6,258 nucleotides of DNA, from the NCBI GenBank assembly GCA_052274345.1, contig DAVZGP010000118.1, forward strand, positions 1-6,258, given 5' to 3'. Source of the DNA: Clostridium_AD sp937920395 (GTDB taxonomy: Bacteria; Bacillota; Clostridia; Clostridiales; Clostridiaceae). A program made the translations under genes and the position numbers. Numbering within the stretch: position 1 is the first letter of the stretch; every line of letters begins with the position of its first letter. Shown here one piece after another: positions 1-6,203 of the stretch. Below the pieces are notes generated by a model, which saw nothing but the letters and a program-made list of their open reading frames with translations, ran no database searches and was not told where the DNA came from.

Positions 1-35
1 ATACAAATACCTATCATATAAATATTCTTTTTCAT
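1..35 (-). CDS. 5' end of an unidentified gene, cut by the window edge
   Basis: An ATG (complement of 33-35) opens a minus-strand frame reading MKKNIYMIGIC before the window ends. A strong ribosome binding site (GGAGG, complement of 43-47) sits 7 bases upstream of the ATG, which is why I call a real start despite only 11 codons. A TATAAT box (complement of 63-68) lies upstream but has no good -35 partner. The basic start followed by a short hydrophobic run fits the first beta strand of a nucleotide-binding fold, a signal peptide or a membrane segment, and I cannot choose among these. It lies downstream of the tRNA-Lys terminator, so it is probably a separate transcription unit. Function unknown. 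Confidence 0.55.
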   Translation of the reverse strand, partial: MKKNIYMIGIC

Positions 36-82
36 TAGTTATCCTCCATTTTCATTAACGTTATTATAGATATTTAAAATAG

Positions 83-117
83 AAAAAAGCAGGTACCTCA
101 ACGCTTGAGATATCTGC
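83..117 (-). terminator. Rho-independent terminator of tRNA-Lys
   Basis: On the minus strand, starting 8 bases after the CCA end of the tRNA, the arms complement(105-117) and complement(89-101) pair over 13 positions with one A-C mismatch and one G-T wobble around a GCG loop. Six T residues (complement of 83-88) follow directly. This is a textbook intrinsic terminator placed to end the tRNA transcript. Confidence 0.9.
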
Positions 118-125
118 ATTTATTA

Positions 126-202
126 TGGTGCTCCATCAGGGAATTGAACCCTGGACCCCCTGATTAAGAGTCAGGTGCTCTAACCAGCTGAGCTAATGAA
201 GC
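126..202 (-). tRNA. tRNA-Lys (anticodon CUU)
   Basis: The 77-nt minus-strand sequence folds as a complete cloverleaf. The 7-bp acceptor stem pairs complement(196-202) with complement(130-136), with one T-G wobble. There is a D arm of the TAGCTCAG...TGGTTAGAGC type, an anticodon stem CCTGA/TCAGG with loop CTCTTAA, a T arm with GGTTCAATTCC, a discriminator A, and an encoded CCA (126-128). The middle of the anticodon loop reads CTT, which decodes AAG as lysine. The gene stands alone rather than in a tRNA cluster, with its own promoter about 20 bases upstream and its own terminator. Confidence 0.96.
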
Positions 203-220
203 ATGTTAGACAACTTCTTT

Positions 221-249
221 AGTATATATTATTTTTATGTGTTTGTAAA
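221..249 (-). promoter_or_regulatory. Sigma-A-like promoter of tRNA-Lys
   Basis: Minus strand: -35 TTTACA (complement of 244-249), 17-base spacer, -10 TATACT (complement of 221-226). Transcription would start near 213-215, leaving a leader of about a dozen bases before the tRNA at 202. Near-consensus hexamers at ideal spacing in the right place make this a good call. Confidence 0.75.
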
Positions 250-259
250 TACTTTTTTT

Positions 260-297
260 ATAAAACTAATAGATAAATGTGCATCTACTAGTTTTAT
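260..297 (-). terminator. Probable terminator of the nitroreductase gene, possibly bidirectional
   Basis: An inverted repeat lies 16 bases past the nitroreductase stop. Its arms 262-274 and 283-295 pair with one mismatch, two outer A/T pairs extend it to 260-297, and the loop has 8 bases. The 3' arm read on the minus strand ends TTTTAT, but the bases beyond it are A-rich rather than T-rich, so it is a weaker intrinsic terminator than the others in this window. Confidence 0.5.
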
Positions 298-313
298 TTA
301 ACAAATTATACTA

Positions 314-874
314 TTATTTTATATAGTTTACATTATTTTCTCTTCTTTTTGGTGCATTAGTTACTTCTATTTTTTTATATCCTAGGCAAAATGAATGTAT
401 TTGTTTAAATCCTTCTGGAATTTCTAGTTCTTTAATGAACTCTTTACCTTTTTCACTATTTAATAGAATAGCAATAAGACCAACCCAACATGAACCAATT
501 TCTAGCGATTCTGCAGCTATTAGCATATTCTCGGTAGCAACGCCACAATCAACTGAAGCTGAACTACTATTTATATTCCCCGATACTAATACTACCGTTG
601 GTGCATTATAAAATACATGGAACTTTTCATTATCAGCAAATCTTCTAATATATTCATTATCGGAGTCTTTTGCAATTTCTTTAAAAGCATCACTTAATCT
701 ATCAATAATGTCTTTTCTTTGTATTACAGTAAAATGCCATGGTTGCTGATTATTAGCACTAGGTGCATAAATGCCTGCATCTATTATCTCCGTTAAATGT
801 GCACCATTAATTTGTTCTGGTAAAAATGCTCTTGTACTTCTTCTATTTCTTATATTTTTCAAAGTTTCATTCAT
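314..874 (-). CDS. FMN-dependent nitroreductase family protein
   Basis: The 186-residue product belongs to the nitroreductase family: flavin-dependent, NAD(P)H-using cytosolic oxidoreductases that usually act as homodimers and reduce nitro-aromatics, quinones or flavins. Visible signatures are the N-terminal RRSTR motif (residues 11-15), whose basic residues bind the FMN phosphate in this family; the APSANNQQPW segment (37-46); the AENMLIAA-like helix and glycine turn, here ENMLIAAESLEIGSCWVG (115-132 approx.); and CLGY (163-166) followed by a basic KRRE near the C-terminus. The length suits the short single-domain members. The start is supported by a consensus AGGAGG site 7 bases upstream. 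An extended -10 box lies about 55 bases upstream, so it is probably transcribed alone, divergently from the methyltransferase gene. The physiological substrate cannot be told from sequence; short clostridial members are often annotated only as nitroreductase. Confidence 0.92.
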   Translation of the reverse strand: MNETLKNIRNRRSTRAFLPEQINGAHLTEIIDAGIYAPSANNQQPWHFTVIQRKDIIDRLSDAFKEIAKDSDNEYIRRFADNEKFHVFYNAPTVVLVSGNINSSSASVDCGVATENMLIAAESLEIGSCWVGLIAILLNSEKGKEFIKELEIPEGFKQIHSFCLGYKKIEVTNAPKRRENNVNYIK

Positions 875-927
875 AATAACTCCTCCTAAGTGTATTTATT
901 TTTTTAAGCTATAGTCACTAAAATAAT

Positions 928-936
928 ACTATATCA
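928..936 (-). promoter_or_regulatory. Extended -10 promoter of the nitroreductase gene
   Basis: On the minus strand TGATATAGT gives an extended -10 element (TG, one base, TATAGT; complement of 928-936). No good -35 box is seen at 16-18 bases, which is acceptable for extended -10 promoters. A small inverted repeat, TAGTCACTA (912-920), would fall at the predicted transcript start. Prediction only. Confidence 0.45.
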
Positions 937-972
937 CATTTTCTCCATTAAACGCACAGAATCACTCATTTC

Positions 973-1002
973 TTGTTAAAAAAATTAAATCTATGCTATA
1001 AT
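973..1002 (+). promoter_or_regulatory. Promoter of the HEAT-methyltransferase gene
   Basis: The -35 box is TTGTTA (973-978), the spacer 18 bases, and the -10 box a perfect TATAAT (997-1002) preceded by TG plus one base (994-996), an extended -10. Transcription would start near 1009, giving a leader of about 30 bases to the ATG at 1040. It diverges from the nitroreductase promoter, with about 60 bases between the two -10 boxes. Confidence 0.75.
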
Positions 1003-1039
1003 TATAGTTATTAAATTTAAACATAAGAGGTGACACATA

Positions 1040-2683
1040 ATGATAGATATAAATGATAAGTTAGAAATAAACAATAAAATTACACATTTAATAGAAAATT
1101 TAAAAACTTCAGATGATAAACAAAGATCCGCTATAATAAACAAACTATCCCTGGATTATAATAATGCTATTCCAGTGTTATGGTCAAAAATAACAACCGA
1201 GGATGACCCAAGGACATTACTCTCTGTTATGAGAGATATTTTAAAAAAGGAAAAGCCAAAGGGAATGTTTAAAAGAACTATCGGCAACTCAAAGGAAAAG
1301 CTTATTACTCTTCTTTCTAATCCCGATCCAAAGGTTCGAAAAAATGTATGTGGTGTCATAGGTGAACTAGGAGACCCTGCATATTTAGAAGGCTTATATA
1401 ACGCCTATAACGCCGAAGAAAAACTATTTGTGAGATATTCATATGTGCTAGCAATAGGTAACTGCGGTAGCGCTATTGATGGCGAAAAGCTAAAGAAAAT
1501 GTTTGAAGAAGTAGTTCAGAATGAAAAAGCTTCAAAAGATAATGACTCGTTAATTACAACCAATAAACATATTAATGAAGAAAAACTAGCACTTACAAGA
1601 GCAATAGATAAATTATCTCCAACTGATCGCCACGAATTTAAAGGATTCGATGCACCTGTACCAATGTTACTCACAATTATGAATTATCAATATCAGCTTA
1701 CTTTAGCTGAACTTGATGAAAAATCAATTGAAGGTAGACTTGTTAATGATGGCATACTTATCTGTGAGAACAATTTAGACAAAATTTATACCTGTAGGAC
1801 TTTTTATGAACTTTTATATCCTTTAGGTGATTGCTCTGACGTGGAGTTTGATTATAAGATAATTGCATCTGAAATTATAAATGCAGACATTGTAGGCTTT
1901 TTAAATGGGTGTCACGATAATGAATCGAATACACCTTTTGGGTACAGAATTGAATTTAAAACTATGGACTCCAATAGAGATAGATCCGACTTTGTAAAAA
2001 ATTTATCTAGAGAGTTAGACGAAATTTCCTCTGGGAATTTAAGAAATAGCCCATCCTCATATGAAGTTGAAATTCGAATACTTGAAAAAGATAATCTTTG
2101 TAATATATATATTAAGCTATATTCCTTTAAAGATGATAGATTCGACTATAGAAAGAACGACCTAGCTACATCTATAAATCCAGTAACTGCCGCTATCGTA
2201 ATAAAATCTATAGAGCAATGGCTAGAACCTAGTGCTAAAGTTATAGATCCATTGTGTGGTGCAGGAACAATGCTTATAGAAAGATCTAAATTTGAGCAAT
2301 CCGAGTCTTTAACAGGAATTGATATATTTAGAACCGCTATAACCGCTGCAACAATAAATTCTAAACTAGCTAATGTAGACATAGAGCTTATAGCTGATGA
2401 TACAATAGAATTTGTTCCTTATACTCTATACGATGAGATTATAACAAATATGCCTTTTGATAATAAATCTACCACTCATAACAAGTATGCAGACCTATAT
2501 AGTGCATTTATAACTAAAATTCCAAGGCTAGTAAAACCAAACGGAATGGCATTTGTGTACACAATAGAAAAAGAATTATTCAGAGAAAATCTACTAGATA
2601 GTGATCACCTTGAATTACTTAAAGAAATAAAAATTGAAAGTGGAAGACTTACACCTCATGTATTTGTTCTACGAGTAAAATAA
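1040..2683 (+). CDS. HEAT-repeat / THUMP-like / N-methyltransferase multidomain protein, probable RNA methyltransferase
   Basis: The 547-residue product has three visible parts. Residues about 20-160 are helical HEAT-like repeats, clearest at 94-145 (PDPKVRKNVCGVIGELGDP, then a similar VRYSYVLAIGNCG unit). Residues about 205-375 resemble the substrate-binding region before the catalytic domain in THUMP-type RNA methyltransferases, including RTFYELLYPLG (253-263), a YRIEFK strand (302-307) and the RFDYRK...SINP approach (367-381). Residues about 382-547 form a Rossmann methyltransferase with the SAM-binding motif DPLCGAGTMLIE (403-414), the acidic GID ending strand 2 (426-428) and the catalytic motif NMPF (470-473), matching the N-x-P-F/Y of N2-guanine methyltransferases such as RlmL, TrmN and Trm14. 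A role in tRNA or rRNA base methylation is inferred; the target is unknown. The start is fixed by AAGAGGTGA six bases upstream. It is a single gene ended by the terminator at 2702-2744. The residue after the catalytic motif is D rather than the usual G. Confidence 0.85.
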   Translation: MIDINDKLEINNKITHLIENLKTSDDKQRSAIINKLSLDYNNAIPVLWSKITTEDDPRTLLSVMRDILKKEKPKGMFKRTIGNSKEKLITLLSNPDPKVRKNVCGVIGELGDPAYLEGLYNAYNAEEKLFVRYSYVLAIGNCGSAIDGEKLKKMFEEVVQNEKASKDNDSLITTNKHINEEKLALTRAIDKLSPTDRHEFKGFDAPVPMLLTIMNYQYQLTLAELDEKSIEGRLVNDGILICENNLDKIYTCRTFYELLYPLGDCSDVEFDYKIIASEIINADIVGFLNGCHDNESNTPFGYRIEFKTMDSNRDRSDFVKNLSRELDEISSGNLRNSPSSYEVEIRILEKDNLCNIYIKLYSFKDDRFDYRKNDLATSINPVTAAIVIKSIEQWLEPSAKVIDPLCGAGTMLIERSKFEQSESLTGIDIFRTAITAATINSKLANVDIELIADDTIEFVPYTLYDEIITNMPFDNKSTTHNKYADLYSAFITKIPRLVKPNGMAFVYTIEKELFRENLLDSDHLELLKEIKIESGRLTPHVFVLRVK

Positions 2684-2701
2684 CAAATTAAAATTGTGTA
2701 T

Positions 2702-2744
2702 AAAAAAACAAATGCACCTACATACAGGTACATTTGTTTTTTTT
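2702..2744. terminator. Shared bidirectional terminator between convergent genes
   Basis: The stem pairs 2709-2719 with 2726-2736 (one C-A mismatch) around a 6-base loop. It is flanked by A7 (2702-2708) on the left and T8 (2737-2744) on the right, so each strand shows a hairpin followed by a T run. It serves the plus-strand methyltransferase gene (stop at 2683) and the minus-strand nadE, whose stop codon at 2748 lies only 3 bases away. Confidence 0.92.
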
Positions 2745-2747
2745 AGT

Positions 2748-3551
2748 TTATTCTTCCCACCAAGTATCTTTTGTTGAAACTGGTAAATGCCTTTTATGTT
2801 TAGATACATTGTATAACTTCAATATCTGTGCCTCATATTCGTCAGAGATATCTTCGCCTCTTAAATACATACAAACTTGATGATTTAATTCTGTTACTTC
2901 TTCTAAATTTGATTTATTATCCCACATACCACTTGTAGATACCTTATCAATTATAGATTTAGGAGCATTAAATATTTTAGCCATTTCATAAATTATACCT
3001 TTTGTTATCCCAGCAAGCGGTTTTACATCTGCAGCATCATCACCAAACTTAGTTACCATTCCTAGAGTTAATTCAGCAACATTTGAGTAGCCTGCAACTA
3101 AAACATCATAAACTTCAGCTATTCTATATGTAACTGTCATTCTTATTCTAGATTTTGTATTTCCTATATCTACTTTTGAAGAAGGTAAATTATGGAGAAG
3201 ATCAAGAGATTCATTTACAGGTCCTGTTATATCATATGTTCTAAATACATCAGGTTGTATGGTACGCTTCTCAATTTCTAATTCTGCTATATCCGGATTA
3301 ATTCCAAAAGGAAGAGATAAATTGATTAGCTCAAGTCCTGATTTTTTAATAAGCATACTAGTAACAAAACTGTCTACTCCACCTGTTAGGTTACATACGT
3401 AACCTTTTTTACCAGCAATCTGCGCATATTTTTTTAAGAAATCACAAATTTCCTCTATCATTCTATATGCATATTTTTCATCCGACTCATCTTCAAGAGG
3501 ACAAGGTATACCAAATTCATTCGTTATCTCGGTTTGTTTAGTTTTATTCAT
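2748..3551 (-). CDS. nadE: NAD+ synthase, ammonia-dependent type
   Basis: The 267-residue product performs the last step of NAD+ biosynthesis: ATP-dependent adenylation of nicotinate adenine dinucleotide, then amidation. Length and content match the stand-alone synthetase domain; there is no glutaminase domain, so ammonia is the likely nitrogen donor. Signatures are the ATP pyrophosphatase P-loop LTGGVDS (55-61; the family more often has S for T), GNTKSRIRM (130-138), NVAELTLGMVTKFGDDAADVKP (157-178), and the C-terminal KHKRHLP (251-257). The segment MWDNKSN (209-215) replaces the usual W-x-x-Q-T/S-D-E, so the enzyme is a divergent member. I chose the ATG at 3549-3551 because AAGGGGG lies 6 bases upstream. 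A longer frame from a GTG at 3593 would start upstream of the predicted transcript start and has no ribosome binding site. It lies downstream of the amr operon on the same strand, with its own promoter-like box. Confidence 0.92.
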   Translation of the reverse strand: MNKTKQTEITNEFGIPCPLEDESDEKYAYRMIEEICDFLKKYAQIAGKKGYVCNLTGGVDSFVTSMLIKKSGLELINLSLPFGINPDIAELEIEKRTIQPDVFRTYDITGPVNESLDLLHNLPSSKVDIGNTKSRIRMTVTYRIAEVYDVLVAGYSNVAELTLGMVTKFGDDAADVKPLAGITKGIIYEMAKIFNAPKSIIDKVSTSGMWDNKSNLEEVTELNHQVCMYLRGEDISDEYEAQILKLYNVSKHKRHLPVSTKDTWWEE

Positions 3552-3557
3552 TTCGTT

Positions 3558-3564
3558 CCCCCTT
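3558..3564 (-). promoter_or_regulatory. Ribosome binding site deciding the nadE start
   Basis: AAGGGGG (complement of 3558-3564) stands 6 bases before the ATG at 3549-3551. It lies inside the longer frame that opens at the GTG at 3593, so its position supports the shorter 267-residue protein. Confidence 0.8.
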
Positions 3565-3581
3565 ACACTTATTTTATACTT

Positions 3582-3590
3582 ATTATAACA
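3582..3590 (-). promoter_or_regulatory. Extended -10 promoter of nadE
   Basis: TGTTATAAT (complement of 3582-3590) is a perfect -10 hexamer with an extended TG element. No strong -35 is seen; TTAACG (complement of 3607-3612) is at a long 19-base spacing. Transcription would begin near 3575, about 25 bases before the nadE ATG. A GTTAA/TTAAC inverted repeat (3608-3621) overlaps the -35 zone and could be an operator, though it is short and A/T-rich. Confidence 0.55.
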
Positions 3591-3672
3591 CACATTATAT
3601 ATATAACGTTAAAACATTAACACTATTAATTATTATGATGATGTAACCTATAATAATCTTTATAAAATGAAC

Positions 3673-4659
3673 TTAGAATACAACATTTATTTTACAACCA
3701 CACTTTGGACATAAATCATTGCAAGTATTAACATTAATATGGTATCCATCCCTTTCGATAATTTTATATCCACACTTTGGACAGTATGTTGAGTTATCAA
3801 TACTCGCGACATTACCCATATATACATAATTGAGATATTGCTCTGCTATCTTTCTATCTTCATTTATTACCTCAATATTTGTAGCAGGGTTTTCCATTTT
3901 ATAACTCGGAAAGCATCTTGATAGATGAAGTGGAATATCTCTATTTAATGAAGCTATAAACCTTGCAATTTTTTCGACCTCAAGGCTAGAATCATTTTCA
4001 CCATTTACAAGTAGTGTAGTTACTTCTACATGGCACTCTTTTGATGCCGTCCTTATAGTACTTAGTACTGGTAAAAGACTGCCTCCACACGTCCCACTAT
4101 AGTACTCATTATTAAATGATTTTAAATCTATATTCATAGCATCCACATAAGGAAGTAGTTTCTTTATAGGCTCTTCATTTATATATCCATTTGTTACTAA
4201 TACTATACTTATATCTTTAATTTTCTCTTTTAACAGCTTTGATGACTGGTACACATATTCATACCAAATGGAAGGTTCATTGTATGTAAATGCTACTCCA
4301 ATATTATCTTCTAGGTCTTCGTAAACTTCCACTAATTTTTCTGGAGATAAATATTCACTTCTTGGTCTACCTTGCGATATTATATGGTTTTGACAAAATC
4401 CGCAACTAAAATTGCATCCAAAACTCCCAACTGATAATATATTGCTACCAGGTTTAAAGTGATACAATGGCTTTTTTTCTATTGGATCTTGAGCCATAGA
4501 AGTAATTTCTCCGTAATTTGTTGTGTAAAGAATTCCCTCGTGATTTACCCGCACATTACATTTTCCAAATTCACCATCGACAATAAAACAGTTATGAGGG
4601 CAAAGTTTACAATTTACATCACCTCCTATTTTCTCATAAAACAAAGCTTCTTTTTCCAT
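3673..4659 (-). CDS. amrS: AmmeMemoRadiSam system radical SAM enzyme
   Basis: The 328-residue product is a radical SAM protein related to pyruvate formate-lyase activating enzymes. The [4Fe-4S] motif is C82-x3-C86-x2-C89 in GCNFSCGFCQN. Downstream are FTYNEPS (124-130), the VTNGY strand (155-159) and NIDLKS (176-181), all typical of PflA-like radical SAM barrels. An N-terminal cysteine set (C17, C20, C24, C34) precedes the core. The C-terminus carries a zinc-ribbon-like pair, CPKC at 293-296 and CPKC at 317-320, as is usual in this subfamily. Family knowledge: it co-occurs with Memo and AMMECR1 proteins, and its reaction and substrate are, to my knowledge, not established. The ATG at 4657-4659 has AGGAG 8 bases upstream, overlapping the TAG stop of the preceding gene. 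The gap is 11 bases, implying one operon and translational coupling. Confidence 0.93.
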   Translation of the reverse strand: MEKEALFYEKIGGDVNCKLCPHNCFIVDGEFGKCNVRVNHEGILYTTNYGEITSMAQDPIEKKPLYHFKPGSNILSVGSFGCNFSCGFCQNHIISQGRPRSEYLSPEKLVEVYEDLEDNIGVAFTYNEPSIWYEYVYQSSKLLKEKIKDISIVLVTNGYINEEPIKKLLPYVDAMNIDLKSFNNEYYSGTCGGSLLPVLSTIRTASKECHVEVTTLLVNGENDSSLEVEKIARFIASLNRDIPLHLSRCFPSYKMENPATNIEVINEDRKIAEQYLNYVYMGNVASIDNSTYCPKCGYKIIERDGYHINVNTCNDLCPKCGCKINVVF

Positions 4660-4670
4660 ATTTTCATCTC

Positions 4671-6071
4671 CTAGATATGCCGAATAACCTCAAACTTCTC
4701 TATAGAATAATCATCATTTATTAAGATACCAGCTTTATTAAGCACAATGTTTATTTGTTTATCTATTGTGTCAATGCCCTCAAGATCTGGCAATAATAAT
4801 CCACTATTTTGACCACTTCTAACAATTACTCCATACTTCTTAGGATTTAGTTCTTCTTTTGAAGTTTTTATAGGCTTTGTTAAAATATCTACTGAAAATA
4901 CAATATCATTAAGTTCTTCTAAAATTACGTTATTAAACCGTGGGTCGCCTTCTCCTGCTGAAACCGCATTTTGCATTATTTCTTCTGCAATATTTTCTGA
5001 TGTTGGAAAAATGGTGCCTATGCACCCTCTTAATACTCCGAACTTTTTGAGAGATACAAAAACTCCTCTTTTGTTATTTATCATTTCACAAGTTACATAA
5101 CCTGGTACATCCATATAATTGCCCTTTGCTAAATAATAGGTAAGACTTTCCCTCGCAAGACGTACATAAACATCCTCATTCTTTAGTCTCATATTATATT
5201 TTTTTTCTTTTTCTTTAGTTATTTCTGATAATATATCTCTGTCTCCTTTTTTAAGTTTAAATTCCATTACCGCATACCCGACTCCAAATGTACCTTCATA
5301 AGAAAGAAGTTCTCCCACTATATCATAACCATCCATTGCTCCAAGCATTATATAATAAGATCTCAAGCCACATTCTCCAGCCTTTTGTATCATTTCAGCA
5401 TCCATATTAAATATGGAAGCTACATCACCATTTTTTAGTAATCTTATTATCCTCTTATCAAATTTTTCTCCATATGGATTGTATTCATATGGGCCTTCAT
5501 CTTTAAGATGATGAGAAAGATCACCACTTGCTATAAACACAACATTTTTATTACTTTTTTGTACAGCCTCTTCTATTAATTTACCAAATTTATATAACTC
5601 AATAGGATTAATGCCACCATATGTAATGTGCACAAACTTAAAAAGTTTGTATTTATTAAAAACAAAATATAGTGGAACTATACATCCATGATCTAGTTCA
5701 TATTCCCTACCATATTGTTTAAGGGTACTATTTGTTGCCCTTACAATTGGTATATTGATTTTTTCTGCCCTAACCATGATTTCTTGTGTAAGGTCCATAT
5801 CTATCTCAAAACTCATAGAAACTTCTTGAGCTCCAAATTGCTTTAAACTTCCTGCTATAAATGGTTCAAAAGAGACTGCTATAGCATCAGAAAACATAGT
5901 ACCATGTGGTGTAACCATTATTATTACCTCTGGTTTTAAATCAGCTATTTCACGCCCAATTCTCTCACATGCATCATATGTGCTTTTTATCTTCCTTTCT
6001 TCCCCATGTCCCACCTCTGGAATTAATATAGGGGGATGTGGCATTGCAACATAAGCTACTATTTTACCCAT
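4671..6071 (-). CDS. amrA: Fused Memo-AMMECR1 protein of the AmmeMemoRadiSam system
   Basis: The 466-residue product joins two domains that are often separate genes. Residues about 4-272 are a Memo domain, related to class III extradiol dioxygenases (LigB). Residues equivalent to the metal-site ligands of human MEMO1 appear to be kept: H12 (AMPHPP), H56 (TPHG), D184 and H187 (SGDLSHH), C234 (GECG); H128 (LDHG) is also conserved. A charged linker (about 272-298) leads to an AMMECR1 domain (about 300-463) with the signature LRGCIG (347-352), DPRF (376-379) and GLLLPD (424-429). The sequence gives no catalytic assignment; a redox or metal-dependent role alongside the radical SAM partner is inference. 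I chose the ATG at 6069-6071, 5 bases after AGAGGTGA; a GTG three codons earlier lies inside that site. It is first in the operon with the radical SAM gene. The symbol amrA follows the AMMECR1 domain; the Memo part corresponds to amrB. Confidence 0.93.
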   Translation of the reverse strand: MGKIVAYVAMPHPPILIPEVGHGEERKIKSTYDACERIGREIADLKPEVIIMVTPHGTMFSDAIAVSFEPFIAGSLKQFGAQEVSMSFEIDMDLTQEIMVRAEKINIPIVRATNSTLKQYGREYELDHGCIVPLYFVFNKYKLFKFVHITYGGINPIELYKFGKLIEEAVQKSNKNVVFIASGDLSHHLKDEGPYEYNPYGEKFDKRIIRLLKNGDVASIFNMDAEMIQKAGECGLRSYYIMLGAMDGYDIVGELLSYEGTFGVGYAVMEFKLKKGDRDILSEITKEKEKKYNMRLKNEDVYVRLARESLTYYLAKGNYMDVPGYVTCEMINNKRGVFVSLKKFGVLRGCIGTIFPTSENIAEEIMQNAVSAGEGDPRFNNVILEELNDIVFSVDILTKPIKTSKEELNPKKYGVIVRSGQNSGLLLPDLEGIDTIDKQINIVLNKAGILINDDYSIEKFEVIRHI

Positions 6072-6076
6072 TATCG

Positions 6077-6084
6077 TCACCTCT
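6077..6084 (-). promoter_or_regulatory. Ribosome binding site deciding the Memo-AMMECR1 start
   Basis: AGAGGTGA (complement of 6077-6084) lies 5 bases before the ATG at 6069-6071. The in-frame GTG at 6078-6080 is part of this site and cannot sensibly be the initiator. Confidence 0.8.
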
Positions 6085-6141
6085 CATATTTACTAATAAA
6101 TATATTTTGCCCACTACTTTAAATTCATATCCATAAATTTT

Positions 6142-6159
6142 TTAATAATTAATTATTAA
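6142..6159. repeat. 18-bp perfect A/T palindrome upstream of the amr operon
   Basis: TTAATAATTAATTATTAA is identical to its own reverse complement. It lies about 70 bases before the operon start. Three further ATTAAT hexamers follow to its right (6167, 6174, 6189). The stretch 6141-6194 is almost pure A/T, so it may be an operator, an UP-element-like promoter aid, or simple composition bias. Confidence 0.4.
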
Positions 6160-6203
6160 TTTAACTATTAATCATTAATTCAAATTAAATTAATGGATAA
6201 CAT

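Noticed and set aside
1156..1359. Minus-strand open frame inside the HEAT-methyltransferase gene
   Set aside because: It lies antisense within a well-supported coding region, has no recognisable domain, and I see no promoter or ribosome binding site for it.
2146..2382. Minus-strand open frame across the SAM-binding part of the methyltransferase gene
   Set aside because: It is antisense to the conserved DPLCGAGT motif, so the plus-strand reading explains the sequence fully.
3552..3593. Fourteen-codon N-terminal extension of NadE from a GTG
   Set aside because: The GTG lies upstream of the predicted transcript start, and the ribosome binding site lies inside the extension.
3629..3657. Possible terminator after the radical SAM gene (ATTATTAT / ATAATAAT arms)
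   Set aside because: The stem is 8 pairs of only A/T with a 13-base loop and no T run after it on the minus strand.
4459..4674. Plus-strand open frame opposite the start of the radical SAM gene
   Set aside because: It overlaps the conserved N-terminal cysteine region on the other strand and has no family resemblance.
5270..5290. G-V-G-Y in the Memo domain as a glycyl-radical site for the PflA-like partner
   Set aside because: It lacks the R-V-x-G-Y context of glycyl radical enzymes and corresponds to the ordinary C-terminal strand of Memo (SVSYAAGAL in MEMO1).
6085..6140. Promoter of the amr operon
   Set aside because: A TATATT box is present on the minus strand, but no acceptable -35 box or extended TG element accompanies it, so I do not list it as a feature.
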